Origin: Flavimaricola sp.
Lineage (GTDB): Bacteria > Pseudomonadota > Alphaproteobacteria > Rhodobacterales > Rhodobacteraceae
Direction of reading: 5' to 3'
Length of the DNA: 64,000 nucleotides
NCBI GenBank assembly: GCA_020629175.1
Contig: JAHDDU010000001.1
Coordinates: forward strand, 124,454-188,453
How positions within the stretch are numbered: position 1 is the stretch's first letter; every line of letters starts with the position of its first letter. The notes below the pieces were generated by a model, which was not told the DNA's origin, made no database searches, and saw nothing but the letters and a program-made list of their open reading frames with translations. Shown here one piece after another: positions 1 to 7,437 of the stretch. The position numbers were made by a program, and so were the translations under genes.

Positions 1-212
1 GCCTTGAGCAGGCGCGTGACACGGCCATGACCATGGCGCTGGACGCCAACCCAAATGTGAAAATGGTGGGTATTTCGGTCAACACGCAGCATTTGAATGA
101 AGAAGATGCGCTGGCCTATCTTGCCAAAGTTGAGGCTGAGATGGGTCTCCCAACGGTTGATCCGTTCCGACAAGGAGCGGACCGCCTGGCGGAAGCTTTG
201 GCTGCAGTGTAA
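1..212 (+). CDS. dgcN: N-acetyltransferase DgcN (DUF1611 family), C-terminal end only
   Basis: This is the last ~70 codons of a gene that begins outside the window; the reading phase starts at base 3 and ends in TAA. The tail has an exposed 'VGISVNTQHLNEEDA' stretch and 'TVDPFRQGADRL', the pattern that ends DUF1611 proteins. DUF1611 proteins paired with a DgcA racemase are now named DgcN and acetylate D-glutamate, after which DgcA inverts the product. The neighbour dgcA starts 77 bases downstream on the same strand, which supports the assignment. The N-terminal nucleotide-binding part cannot be seen here. Confidence 0.75.
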   Translation, partial: LEQARDTAMTMALDANPNVKMVGISVNTQHLNEEDALAYLAKVEAEMGLPTVDPFRQGADRLAEALAAV

Positions 213-221
213 GACAGCACA

Positions 222-262
222 CCGCCGGTGGCCCATGAGGGAGCCTCCGGCGGGGATTATTT
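222..262 (+). terminator. Hairpin between dgcN and dgcA, terminator- or attenuator-like
   Basis: Arms CCGCCGG (222-228) and CCGGCGG (247-253) pair perfectly, and the stem extends inward through GGC/GCC. The T-rich run ATTATTTT follows. It lies inside a gene pair expected to be co-transcribed, so it may give partial termination or protect the upstream message rather than end the operon. Confidence 0.45.
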
Positions 263-289
263 TAGCCAGAAGAAGCTGAGGAATGCGAG

Positions 290-1252
290 ATGATCGAGGT
301 CAGGACACAGGCCTTCCCACTTGCCCGGGTTTTCACCATCTCGCGCGGGTCACGCACTGAAGCCAAGGTCCTGTCCGTGACAATCACGCGGAACGGCATC
401 TCAGGCTGGGGGGAATGCGTGCCCTACGCCCGCTATGGTGAAACCATGGAAAGCGTGACGCGCCAGATTGAGGCGTTGCCTATCGAAATTTCTCGCCAGG
501 AGTTGCAAGACGCATTGCCTCCGGGCGCCGCGCGGAATGCGGTCGATTGTGCGCTGTGGGATATCGAAGCTAAGGCAGCGGGCAAGCCTGTGTGGGAATT
601 GGCGGGTCTGCGCGCGCCGGGACCGGAAATCACCGCCTATACGCTGTCGCTTGACACGCCAGAGGCGATGGAAGCGCAGGCGCGGGACAACGCGGCGCGC
701 CCCTTGCTGAAGATCAAGCTGGGTACTCCGGATGATATGCCGAGGCTCGAAGCTGTACGGCGAGGCGCGCCTGATGCGCGGATCATTATTGATGCCAACG
801 AAGGGTGGTCAGCGGAGGTCTATGCCGAGCTTGCGCCGCATCTGATTGGTCTGGGGGTGGAACTGGTTGAGCAACCTCTGCCCGCGGGCGACGATGACGC
901 CTTGCGTGAGATCGAACGCCCATTGCCCGTCTGTGCGGATGAGGCCTGCCATGACCGTGCCTCCTTGCCGGGGCTGAAGGGCAAATACGATGTGGTCAAC
1001 ATCAAGCTCGACAAAACGGGTGGATTGACGGAGGCGCTGGCGCTTCGGGCTGCGGCCGAGGCCGAAGGATATGGCATCATGGTTGGCTGCATGGTTGGCA
1101 CCTCTTTGGCGATGGCGCCGGCGACGCTGTTTGCCCAAGGTGTGGGCTGGACGGACCTCGATGGGCCCCTTCTGCTGGCCGAAGATCGCGAGCCACCGCT
1201 TGTTTTTGATGATCTGGGTGTGCATCCGCCGTTGCCGGCATTGTGGGGTTAG
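290..1252 (+). CDS. dgcA: N-acetyl-D-glutamate racemase DgcA (enolase-superfamily epimerase)
   Basis: A 320-residue enolase-superfamily enzyme of the dipeptide epimerase / muconate-lactonizing subgroup. The whole catalytic set is visible: the KxK pair K141/K143 in 'LKIKLG', the metal ligands D168 ('IDANEGW'), E194 ('EQPLP') and D217 ('CADE'), and the second general base K239 ('NIKLDKTGG'). These residues allow 1,1-proton transfer at an alpha carbon. Next to a DUF1611 gene the likely reaction is racemization of N-acetyl-D-glutamate to the L form, feeding D-Glu into central metabolism. The dipeptide L-Ala-D/L-Glu epimerase is the alternative; the sequence alone does not separate them, but the gene pair favours DgcA. 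Confidence 0.85.
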   Translation: MIEVRTQAFPLARVFTISRGSRTEAKVLSVTITRNGISGWGECVPYARYGETMESVTRQIEALPIEISRQELQDALPPGAARNAVDCALWDIEAKAAGKPVWELAGLRAPGPEITAYTLSLDTPEAMEAQARDNAARPLLKIKLGTPDDMPRLEAVRRGAPDARIIIDANEGWSAEVYAELAPHLIGLGVELVEQPLPAGDDDALREIERPLPVCADEACHDRASLPGLKGKYDVVNIKLDKTGGLTEALALRAAAEAEGYGIMVGCMVGTSLAMAPATLFAQGVGWTDLDGPLLLAEDREPPLVFDDLGVHPPLPALWG

Positions 1253-1373
1253 GCCGTGATGCATGCAATCCACTTGGACCCCTAGCGTTTCAACGCTAAG
1301 AGGCGTCATCAATTCATCCCAGATCTTGCGACAGCACTCGCAAGTGAACCGTTTTGAAAGGAAGGCCTGAGCC

Positions 1374-2234
1374 ATGAGCCGCATTGTTTACGTCAACGGA
1401 GAGTATCTGCCCGAAGAAGAGGCAAAGATTTCCATCTTTGATCGCGGATTTTTGATGGCGGACGGCGTCTATGAAGTGACCAGTGTTCTGGATGGCAAAC
1501 TGGTGGACTTTGATGGACATGCTGTGCGGCTGGAACGGTCCTTGCGCGAGCTGGAGATGAACCAAGACTTTAGCAAGGAAGACCTCCTTACCATCCATCG
1601 CGAACTTGTCGCGCGCAATGAGATCGTGGATGGACTTGTCTATCTGCAGATCACGCGCGGCTCTGACGGGGATCGTGATTTTGCTTATCCGGCGGCAGAC
1701 ACGCCAACGACCCTTGTGCTGTTCACCCAGTCCAAGCCTGCGCTGGTGTCCTCACCCGCTGCTGAGAAGGGTCTCAAAGTCATCAGCATCGAGGATCAGC
1801 GTTGGGCGCGGCGCGACATCAAGACGGTCCAGCTTCTTTATCCGTCGATGGGCAAGATGATGGCCAAGGCGGCTGGCGCGGATGACGCCTGGATGGTTGA
1901 GGACGGGGCTGTCACGGAAGGTACGTCGAATAACGCCTATATCGTAAAGGGCAACACAATCATAACGCGCCACCTGAGCAATGACATCCTGCACGGTATC
2001 ACTCGAGCCGCCGTTTTGCGCTTTGCAGCCGAAGCACAAATGAAGGTGGAAGAACGGAGTTTTACAGTCGAAGAGGCGCAGGGCGCTGATGAGGCCTTTA
2101 TCACTTCGGCGACAATGTTCGTAACCCCGGTCGTTGAGATTGACGGTAGAGCTGTGGGAACTGGCAAGCCAGGATCTGTCGCGGGCCGCTTGCGTGACAT
2201 CTATATTGAAGAGAGCCGCAAGGTCGCCGTCTGA
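1374..2234 (+). CDS. dat: D-amino acid aminotransferase (fold-type IV PLP enzyme)
   Basis: 286 residues, normal for a D-alanine/D-amino acid transaminase. It opens with 'YVNGEYLPEEEAKISIFDRGF', typical of fold-type IV enzymes. The PLP lysine is K150 in 'RRDIKTVQLLYP', and E182 in 'TEGTSNN' is the usual glutamate that contacts the cofactor ring nitrogen. The start is set by AAAGGAAGG about ten bases upstream. It follows dgcN-dgcA on the same strand after a 121-base gap, so the three genes probably serve D-amino acid turnover (D-Glu and D-Ala from peptidoglycan or sea water). Branched-chain aminotransferase and ADC lyase share the fold, but the N-terminal motif and spacing fit DAT better. Confidence 0.85.
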   Translation: MSRIVYVNGEYLPEEEAKISIFDRGFLMADGVYEVTSVLDGKLVDFDGHAVRLERSLRELEMNQDFSKEDLLTIHRELVARNEIVDGLVYLQITRGSDGDRDFAYPAADTPTTLVLFTQSKPALVSSPAAEKGLKVISIEDQRWARRDIKTVQLLYPSMGKMMAKAAGADDAWMVEDGAVTEGTSNNAYIVKGNTIITRHLSNDILHGITRAAVLRFAAEAQMKVEERSFTVEEAQGADEAFITSATMFVTPVVEIDGRAVGTGKPGSVAGRLRDIYIEESRKVAV

Positions 2235-2246
2235 CGGATTTCAGGA

Positions 2247-2915
2247 TCAATTAATGCTTGGGTGCTGAGCGCTGAGTGTGGCTTGCCGTCCAAGATTTGA
2301 TTGTGGCTTGTCCTGCACTTTGACAAAGAGGTCACCGTCCACGTCCAGCCGATCTGTCGCCTGCCTGATCGCGAGGGGCGCAAAGATGACTTGGCGCGGG
2401 CCTAGCGTCACTTTGTTGGCGAGGATGGTGACGACTTCACCATTCAAGAGGATTTCTGTGTCTGTGCCGTTTCGAGACAGTCGAGCCGTGACCCGATCCG
2501 TTTCTGAGGCTTCGGCCACAACGATGTGGACTGCGTCCTGATCGCGAAGGGCTTCAATGGTCACCGGGCCGTGCAGTGTGTCGATGCCGGGTGCTACGTA
2601 GAGGATCTGGCTGTCGTCGACGGTGTTGAGTTCAACGTCAGAAAAGATGTTTGAAACGTCAGTGTCATCGAGGGCCATAACAGGAGTTCCTTCTGAAAAG
2701 GGGGGAGGAGCTGAAATTGGGGTCGTGTCTTCAAAGAGCGGCAGTTCGAGCTGTTCTTCGAGCGCGGCCTGCGCGTCAGGTGTGGCCGAGGGTGCCGCGG
2801 CATCGCGGTCCGCAACGGGCCGCGGTTGCTGAGGTTGCAAAATGCGGTCTTGCCCGCCGATCACGCCAACAACCGCAAAGATCGCCAATGAGACAGGCAG
2901 CAGCAGGTCCAACAT
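2247..2915 (-). CDS. Membrane-anchored protein of unknown function with an RTX-type tail
   Basis: 222 residues. Residues 3-21 form one hydrophobic anchor, followed by a Pro/Ala/Glu-rich linker (about 25-80) and a beta-rich C-terminal half. The tail around residues 128-180 ('VTARLSRNGTDTEILLNG') resembles the end of the RTX protein at 6249-7028 ('DTEVLFRDEVLVVL'), the segment that in Rhodobacterales RTX proteins follows the calcium repeats. Here the repeats themselves are missing. The start has GGGGGG a few bases upstream. I do not recognise a named family. It is probably an inner-membrane protein with its bulk in the periplasm. Confidence 0.7.
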   Translation of the reverse strand: MLDLLLPVSLAIFAVVGVIGGQDRILQPQQPRPVADRDAAAPSATPDAQAALEEQLELPLFEDTTPISAPPPFSEGTPVMALDDTDVSNIFSDVELNTVDDSQILYVAPGIDTLHGPVTIEALRDQDAVHIVVAEASETDRVTARLSRNGTDTEILLNGEVVTILANKVTLGPRQVIFAPLAIRQATDRLDVDGDLFVKVQDKPQSNLGRQATLSAQHPSIN

Positions 2916-3009
2916 ATAGCAGCCCCCCTTTGGCTGATTCCATGAGCCAACAGACTGCGGGGGAAATGGGGCAGGTTCGGGGCAAAAGGGCGTAGAACTG
3001 GTGTTTCAT

Positions 3010-3050
3010 TCTGCGCAACAATAGGAAAATTGAGCGTATTGTTGCGCAGA
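3010..3050. repeat. 14-bp perfect inverted repeat
   Basis: TCTGCGCAACAATA at 3010-3023 is repeated exactly in inverse at 3037-3050, with a 13-base spacer. It lies in the 142-base gap between the anti-sigma gene (stop at 3058) and the next leftward gene (start at 2915). There is no T-run after either arm, so a classical intrinsic terminator is not obvious. It could be an mRNA hairpin shielding the 3' end or a DNA site for a dimeric regulator. Confidence 0.6.
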
Positions 3051-3057
3051 ACCGCCG

Positions 3058-3786
3058 TTATGCGTCGCTGAGTGCAGCTTGAAACTGCCGAGCCAGCGTC
3101 TCGGTCTGGTCTGCGCTTGCGCCACCGATTAGCAAATATTCCAGCCCATCGAGCGAAAACGACGTACTGTGAAGGCCCTCGCGTTCAACCGAAGTAAATG
3201 TGTCGGAGGCAGGACCCGACGCATGGATCACACAGAGGGCAACGGGCTGTCCTGTCCCATCTGAAAAGACGATTTGCGCGAGTGGTGTGTCTTCAAATGC
3301 CAACATCTGAGCACGCAAGAGCGTCAGATCGGTCGCATCGCGCACCACGTTAAGGGGGATTGCGCGCCCGAGTGTTTCTGCCACGTGATCAAACTGGCTG
3401 GCGAGCGCCATGGGTTCTGGCGTCACGATGGAAATCGTCTCGGCGCTGTAGAGGGCCTGATACGCGGCAACCTGATCCATCCATCCGCGATTTTCTGGCG
3501 TGGCACCCGACCACCAAAAGCCAATCGTTCCGGCCACTACGGCCGCCGCAAGTCCGGCTGCGAGTAGAGGCCAAAACGGGGGTTTGCTGGAGGCAGGTTC
3601 GGGGAACGTGCGATCTGTACCGACGCTCGCAATGCTTGGGCCGATCAGGTCTGACAAGGGGTCAAGCGACAGCAGACGATCTTCGAAAGCTTTGTCCTCT
3701 GCCAACGCCGCCTCGATGGCCTCAGCCACGTCAGGCGAAGCTGACCCGTTCAAGTAGTCGAGCAACTGGCGATCCGTAAATGTCAC
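3058..3786 (-). CDS. Anti-sigma factor, single-pass membrane protein
   Basis: With the GTG start proposed here the protein has 242 residues. The N-terminal ~70 residues are cytoplasmic and acidic/helical ('TFTDRQLLDYLNGSASPDV'), followed by one membrane helix (~70-90, 'FWPLLAAGLAAAVVAGTIGFWW') and a periplasmic domain. That is the layout of anti-sigma factors. No HxxxCxxC zinc motif is present, so it is not a ZAS-type protein. The GTG overlaps the sigma stop as GTGA, with AAGGGA seven bases upstream. An ATG nine codons earlier (3813) would also read through but has no better ribosome site. The partner is the sigma factor immediately upstream; the signal sensed is unknown. Confidence 0.8.
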   Translation of the reverse strand: MTFTDRQLLDYLNGSASPDVAEAIEAALAEDKAFEDRLLSLDPLSDLIGPSIASVGTDRTFPEPASSKPPFWPLLAAGLAAAVVAGTIGFWWSGATPENRGWMDQVAAYQALYSAETISIVTPEPMALASQFDHVAETLGRAIPLNVVRDATDLTLLRAQMLAFEDTPLAQIVFSDGTGQPVALCVIHASGPASDTFTSVEREGLHSTSFSLDGLEYLLIGGASADQTETLARQFQAALSDA

Positions 3787-4319
3787 GATGATCCCTTTGT
3801 CTTTGACGGGCATTGGTCTGTTGCGTTCAGCGCGCTTAGTTTTTGCCGTGCGGTCGAAAGTCTACTCATGATTGTACCGATTGGCACGCCGAGAATCTTG
3901 GCGGCTTCGCTATATCGAAAGCCTTCGACATACACCAAAAAAACGGTCTCGCGCTGGGCCTCGGGCAGTTTCATCACTTGGGTAAACACTTCAACAGCGA
4001 AAATATTCGTCTCTGCGTCTGGATGAAGAGAGGCCAAGTCTGCTTCGCGTGTTGCATCAAGCGACTGAGCGGCACGGATCGCGTTTGAGCGGAGTTGGTT
4101 GACCCAGATGGACCGGCAGATGGTCATGCACCACGCCGTCAGATTGCCGTGACCATCAAATTGCCGATGTTTCTCCATTGCACGGAGGCATGTAGACTGG
4201 ACCAAATCATCCGCCACATCTGGCCGGCCCGAGAGCGACAAGGCAAACCGCCAAAGCGCAGGCATCAGTGGCGTCAAATGCCGCCCCATCGCTCCAGCCG
4301 AAGTATTTGCGCGTTTCAT
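3783..4319 (-). CDS. ECF-type RNA polymerase sigma factor
   Basis: 178 residues from the ATG at 4319. Region 2 is clear ('ALWRFALSLSGRPDVADDLVQSTCLRAMEK'), and so is region 4 with its helix-turn-helix ('LPEAQRETVFLVYVEGFRYSEAAKILGVPIGTIMSRL'). It lacks region 1 and region 3, as ECF factors do. Translation is coupled to the anti-sigma gene by the GTGA overlap. An in-frame ATG at 4382 would add 21 residues but would run into the promoter region of the divergent yceI-like gene. That YceI-like exported protein starts 86 bases away on the other strand and is a likely regulon member, because ECF pairs often control their neighbour. Confidence 0.88.
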   Translation of the reverse strand: MKRANTSAGAMGRHLTPLMPALWRFALSLSGRPDVADDLVQSTCLRAMEKHRQFDGHGNLTAWCMTICRSIWVNQLRSNAIRAAQSLDATREADLASLHPDAETNIFAVEVFTQVMKLPEAQRETVFLVYVEGFRYSEAAKILGVPIGTIMSRLSTARQKLSALNATDQCPSKTKGSS

Positions 4320-4405
4320 TGAATAATTCGGCCCTCTGAAGTGTTCACCCTGTGAGCCGGGTGGTTTTGCCGCGGCGGTCATTGGCTATATTGGGAGACT
4401 ATCAG

Positions 4406-4999
4406 ATGACAAATCTATTCAAAACGGCGGCCCTTGTCGGTTTTGTGATGAGTGCTGGCGCGGCCTGGGCGGATGGCCATGCTGCGCAGTGGACGTTGGA
4501 CGAGGAGATATCGAATGTCTCTTTTGGGTCCATCAAAAATGATGCGGTGGGCGAAAGCCACAGCTTTGAAAGCCTGTCCGGAACAGTGGATGCCGATGGC
4601 AATGTGTCCGTCATTCTCGACCTCACGTCTGTACAGACCAACATCGATATCCGGAACGAGCGGATGGGTGAGCATGTCTTTGCAGGTGCGGCCAGCGCCG
4701 AGCTGACGGCCACTGTCGATATGGAAGCGATGAATGCGCTTGCCGTTGGTGAGGCGACCACAATGGAAGTTGATGGCACGCTGCTGCTCCTTGGTGGGGA
4801 TCTGCCGCTTTACGTGAATATGTTCGTGCTGCGGACCTCAGAGGATCAGGTTTTGGTGACGACAGATGGCATGCTTTTCGTCACCACTGAGGAGGCAGGC
4901 GTCGACGCAGGCGTGTCAATTTTGCAAGAGCTGGCCGGACTGGACAGCATTACGCGAGTGTTCCCGGTTTCGATGCGATTGATGTTTAACGCAGGCTGA
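4406..4999 (+). CDS. YceI-family periplasmic lipid-binding protein
   Basis: 197 residues with a signal peptide of about 22 residues ending 'SAGAAWA|DG'. The mature part is the YceI lipocalin-like barrel ('WTLDEEISNVSFGSIKNDAV', 'VDADGNVSVILDLTSVQTN', 'RNERMGEHVF'). YceI proteins bind isoprenoid-type lipids in the periplasm and are often induced by stress or base. The start at 4406 is fixed by GGGAGA eight bases upstream and by the signal peptide; an earlier in-frame ATG at 4352 would bury it. It is divergent from the ECF sigma gene, which suggests control by it. Confidence 0.85.
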   Translation: MTNLFKTAALVGFVMSAGAAWADGHAAQWTLDEEISNVSFGSIKNDAVGESHSFESLSGTVDADGNVSVILDLTSVQTNIDIRNERMGEHVFAGAASAELTATVDMEAMNALAVGEATTMEVDGTLLLLGGDLPLYVNMFVLRTSEDQVLVTTDGMLFVTTEEAGVDAGVSILQELAGLDSITRVFPVSMRLMFNAG

Positions 5000-5095
5000 T
5001 CCAGTTCCGAAATGAGGGCGCTTATTGGTGCCCTCATTTTTGTCTTGTCCGGCGTTTGTCTTCTCTCTACGACTTTGCCGTCGAGGGAGGACATC

Positions 5096-6208
5096 ATGGC
5101 AAAAACGATCGTAAATTCTTGGAATGAGTGGGACCCGCTCAAGCATGTCATCGTAGGGCGGGCGGACGATTGCCATATCCCCCCCGAAGAGCCCGCACTT
5201 GATGCCAAAGTGCCCGAGGACAGCGATATGCGCGGCCAATGGGGCCGCCGTCCGCAAGAGACGATTGATCGCGCCAACGAGCTTTTGGATAACTTTGCCG
5301 CCCTGCTGGAAAAGCGCGGGGTCACTGTGGACAGACCAACATCCATTGATCATTCAATGCCCGCCACGACGCCAGATTTCCACACGGAAAGCCAGTTCGG
5401 TTGCATGCCGCCTCGGGATGTACTGTTGACCGTCGGTTCGGAAATGCTTGAGGCGACGATGTCCTATCGCTGCCGGTGGTTTGAGTACCTCAACTACCGG
5501 CCGCTGATGCAGCGTTACTTTAACGAGGACCCCAATTTCCGCCATGAGAGCGCACCCAAGCCGCGGCTCACCGATGCGGATTATCACCCCGATTACCTCA
5601 GTGACAAAATTGGCGTCGAAAAGCGTCTGCAATGGGCCGAGGAGAAGTTCTTTGTAACGACCGAGGAGGAGCCGCTGTTTGATGCTGCAGACGTCCTGCG
5701 GTTTGGCCGCGATCTGGTTGTGCAACATGGGTTTACGACAAACCTCAAGGGGATCGAATGGCTGCGCCGCCACTTCCCGGATCACCGCGTGCATACTGTC
5801 AATTTCCCCGGCGATCCCTATCCGATCCATATCGATGCGACCTTCACTCCGCTGCGCCCCGGTTTGATCCTGAACAACCCGCAGCGCCGTCTGCCAGAGG
5901 ATCAGCGTAAGATGTTCAACGATAACGATTGGGAGATCGTGGACGCCGCACAACCGGCGCACAATGCGCCGCCACCGCTGTGCTATTCGTCAACGTGGCT
6001 GAGTATGAACGTGCTTGTCCTTGATCCCAAGACAGTCTGCGTAGAGAAATCAGAAGTCTATCAGGCCGAACAAATGGACAAGTTGGGCATGGAGGTCGTC
6101 GAAGTGGATCTGCGCGACGCCTACGCCTTTGGTGGCGGCCTGCATTGCTGTACTGCTGATGTCTACCGCGAAGGTGGGTGCGAGGATTACTTCCCGAGCC
6201 TGTCCTGA
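5096..6208 (+). CDS. Glycine/arginine amidinotransferase (AGAT family)
   Basis: 370 residues from the ATG at 5096, which has GGGAGG six bases upstream. The L-arginine:glycine amidinotransferase triad is present: aspartate in 'LFDAADVLRFGRD' (D199 region), H245 in 'PYPIHIDATF', and nucleophile C351 in 'GGGLHCCTADV'. The enzyme moves the amidino group of arginine to an acceptor amine. Glycine (giving guanidinoacetate) is the classical acceptor, but bacterial homologues also make other guanidino compounds, so the acceptor here is not certain. It follows the yceI gene with 96 bases between and is closed by a good terminator. No creatine gene is nearby. Confidence 0.85.
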   Translation: MAKTIVNSWNEWDPLKHVIVGRADDCHIPPEEPALDAKVPEDSDMRGQWGRRPQETIDRANELLDNFAALLEKRGVTVDRPTSIDHSMPATTPDFHTESQFGCMPPRDVLLTVGSEMLEATMSYRCRWFEYLNYRPLMQRYFNEDPNFRHESAPKPRLTDADYHPDYLSDKIGVEKRLQWAEEKFFVTTEEEPLFDAADVLRFGRDLVVQHGFTTNLKGIEWLRRHFPDHRVHTVNFPGDPYPIHIDATFTPLRPGLILNNPQRRLPEDQRKMFNDNDWEIVDAAQPAHNAPPPLCYSSTWLSMNVLVLDPKTVCVEKSEVYQAEQMDKLGMEVVEVDLRDAYAFGGGLHCCTADVYREGGCEDYFPSLS

Positions 6209-6216
6209 AGTGGCAG

Positions 6217-6240
6217 GCCGGGCCGTATGGGCCCGGCTTT
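6217..6240 (+). terminator. Intrinsic terminator after the amidinotransferase gene
   Basis: GCCGGGCC (6217-6224) pairs with GGCCCGGC (6230-6237) around a five-base loop, followed by TTT and A's. It lies nine bases after the stop codon. Confidence 0.75.
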
Positions 6241-6248
6241 AAACATCA

Positions 6249-7028
6249 TCACGTAGTGATATTGGGCACTAGCTCTAACGTTAGGGTGTTGGGATCAGTC
6301 ACACCTGTCAGAACCACCAAGACTTCGTCCCGGAACAGCACTTCAGTATCGCCGCCCGTTTGGCGGGTTGTCAGCGTTTCATCGCTGCGTGCTTCTGTGA
6401 CGGCTATTCGGATCGTCTCACCGGCCTCAGCGTCAGTGATCCTCGCGGGTTCGCCTGCGACATCAATCTCGGTCAGCTCAAAAAGGTCCGTGCCGGCGCC
6501 GCCAGAGATGACATCGAGCGTATCCGCCTGGAGGACGTCGTCCCCAAAGCCGCCAAACAGGGTGTCGGCTGTCGCGTCTACTGCGCCGGTGTCGACTGTG
6601 TTGAGCGTATCTGCCCCGAGGTCGCCAAACAGAGTGTTAGCGCCGGCTGCATCTGTGATCAGATCATCGCCGCTGCCACCGCGGATCAGGTCGTCTCCCC
6701 CGGTTTCGATGTTGCCACCAAAAACCGCACCATCCCCGTGAATGTCGTCACCATCGCCCAGAAAAATGCGATCATCACCCAGGCCGCCGTCAATGGCGTC
6801 ATTGCCCGCGTCGCCGAACAACACGTCATTTCCGCCGTTTCCAAGCACGACGTCGTTGCCGCCGCCCGCTTCGACGATATCGATGATATCCGTGCCGTTG
6901 AAGAAGTCGTCCTGATCCCCAAGCGCGGTCTCCCGTGTTTCAGGGCCGTCATCATCGCTTTTGAAAGCATCGATGAGCAGATCAGCAATAAGGACCGTCA
7001 AAATGACGGTTGGTACTAGTGTAAACAT
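6249..7028 (-). CDS. RTX-repeat calcium-binding protein with N-terminal anchor
   Basis: 259 residues. Residues 3-20 form a hydrophobic segment ('FTLVPTVILTVLIADLL'), then residues ~55-185 carry GGxGxD-type nonapeptides ('GGGNDVVLGNGGNDVLFG', 'GGLGDDRIFLGDGDD', 'GGSGDDLI', 'GGFGDDVL', 'GGAGTDLF'). These wind into a calcium-filled beta roll. Residues 195-255 are the beta tail that ends many Rhodobacterales RTX proteins. The protein is short and has an N-terminal anchor instead of acting as a large exported toxin, so a surface or periplasmic structural role is more likely than a toxin role. A perfect CtrA box lies 22 bases upstream of the start. Confidence 0.85.
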   Translation of the reverse strand: MFTLVPTVILTVLIADLLIDAFKSDDDGPETRETALGDQDDFFNGTDIIDIVEAGGGNDVVLGNGGNDVLFGDAGNDAIDGGLGDDRIFLGDGDDIHGDGAVFGGNIETGGDDLIRGGSGDDLITDAAGANTLFGDLGADTLNTVDTGAVDATADTLFGGFGDDVLQADTLDVISGGAGTDLFELTEIDVAGEPARITDAEAGETIRIAVTEARSDETLTTRQTGGDTEVLFRDEVLVVLTGVTDPNTLTLELVPNITT

Positions 7029-7049
7029 AAGACACCCCCACAGTGTGCA

Positions 7050-7065
7050 TTAACGTTTCATTAAC
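7050..7065 (-). promoter_or_regulatory. CtrA-binding box, perfect TTAA-N7-TTAAC
   Basis: TTAACGTTTCATTAAC matches the alphaproteobacterial CtrA consensus with exact seven-base spacing. It lies 22-37 bases upstream of the RTX gene start, in a 99-base gap before the DUF1244 gene end. CtrA controls motility and surface genes in Rhodobacterales, so control of the RTX gene is a fair inference. Confidence 0.7.
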
Positions 7066-7127
7066 ACCTTGGGGAAAGTCAATGTTCAGACACATTTGAA
7101 GGCGGATCGCCGCTTGCTGGGAAACAA

Positions 7128-7427
7128 TCAGCCGTCAGGGTGGCTTTTGTTGAAGGCGGCGCGCGCTTCGGGGGATGCGTCTGTCTGATGTTTGGCCTTC
7201 CAGTCTTCGAACGGCATCCCATAATACATCTCGCGCGCTTCGGCTTTGTCCATTGCTATGCCGCGCTCTTCTGCGGCTTCTTGCATCCAGCGGGACAAAC
7301 AGTTCCGGCAAAACCCGGCAAGGTTCATCATGTCGATGTTTTGCACATCTGGCCGGTCTTGCATCAGATGCTTTTGCAACCGGCGAAAGGCGGCGGCTTC
7401 GATCTCGGTACGGGTTGAACTGTCCAT
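7128..7427 (-). CDS. DUF1244 family protein
   Basis: 99 residues, the usual size for the DUF1244 family of small proteobacterial proteins. Conserved features are 'FRRLQKHLMQDRPDVQNIDMMN' at the N-terminus, 'GFCRNCLSRWM' with a Cys-x2-Cys pair that could hold a metal, and 'EMYYGMPFEDWKAKHQ'. The biochemical role is unknown. It starts ten bases after the stop of the N-formylglutamate amidohydrolase gene and is likely co-transcribed with it. Confidence 0.85.
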   Translation of the reverse strand: MDSSTRTEIEAAAFRRLQKHLMQDRPDVQNIDMMNLAGFCRNCLSRWMQEAAEERGIAMDKAEAREMYYGMPFEDWKAKHQTDASPEARAAFNKSHPDG

Positions 7428-7437
7428 GTGGTGTCTC

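Noticed and set aside
6249..7028. RTX protein as a haemolysin toxin
   Set aside because: Too short, with an N-terminal anchor and no acyltransferase or type I exporter genes beside it.
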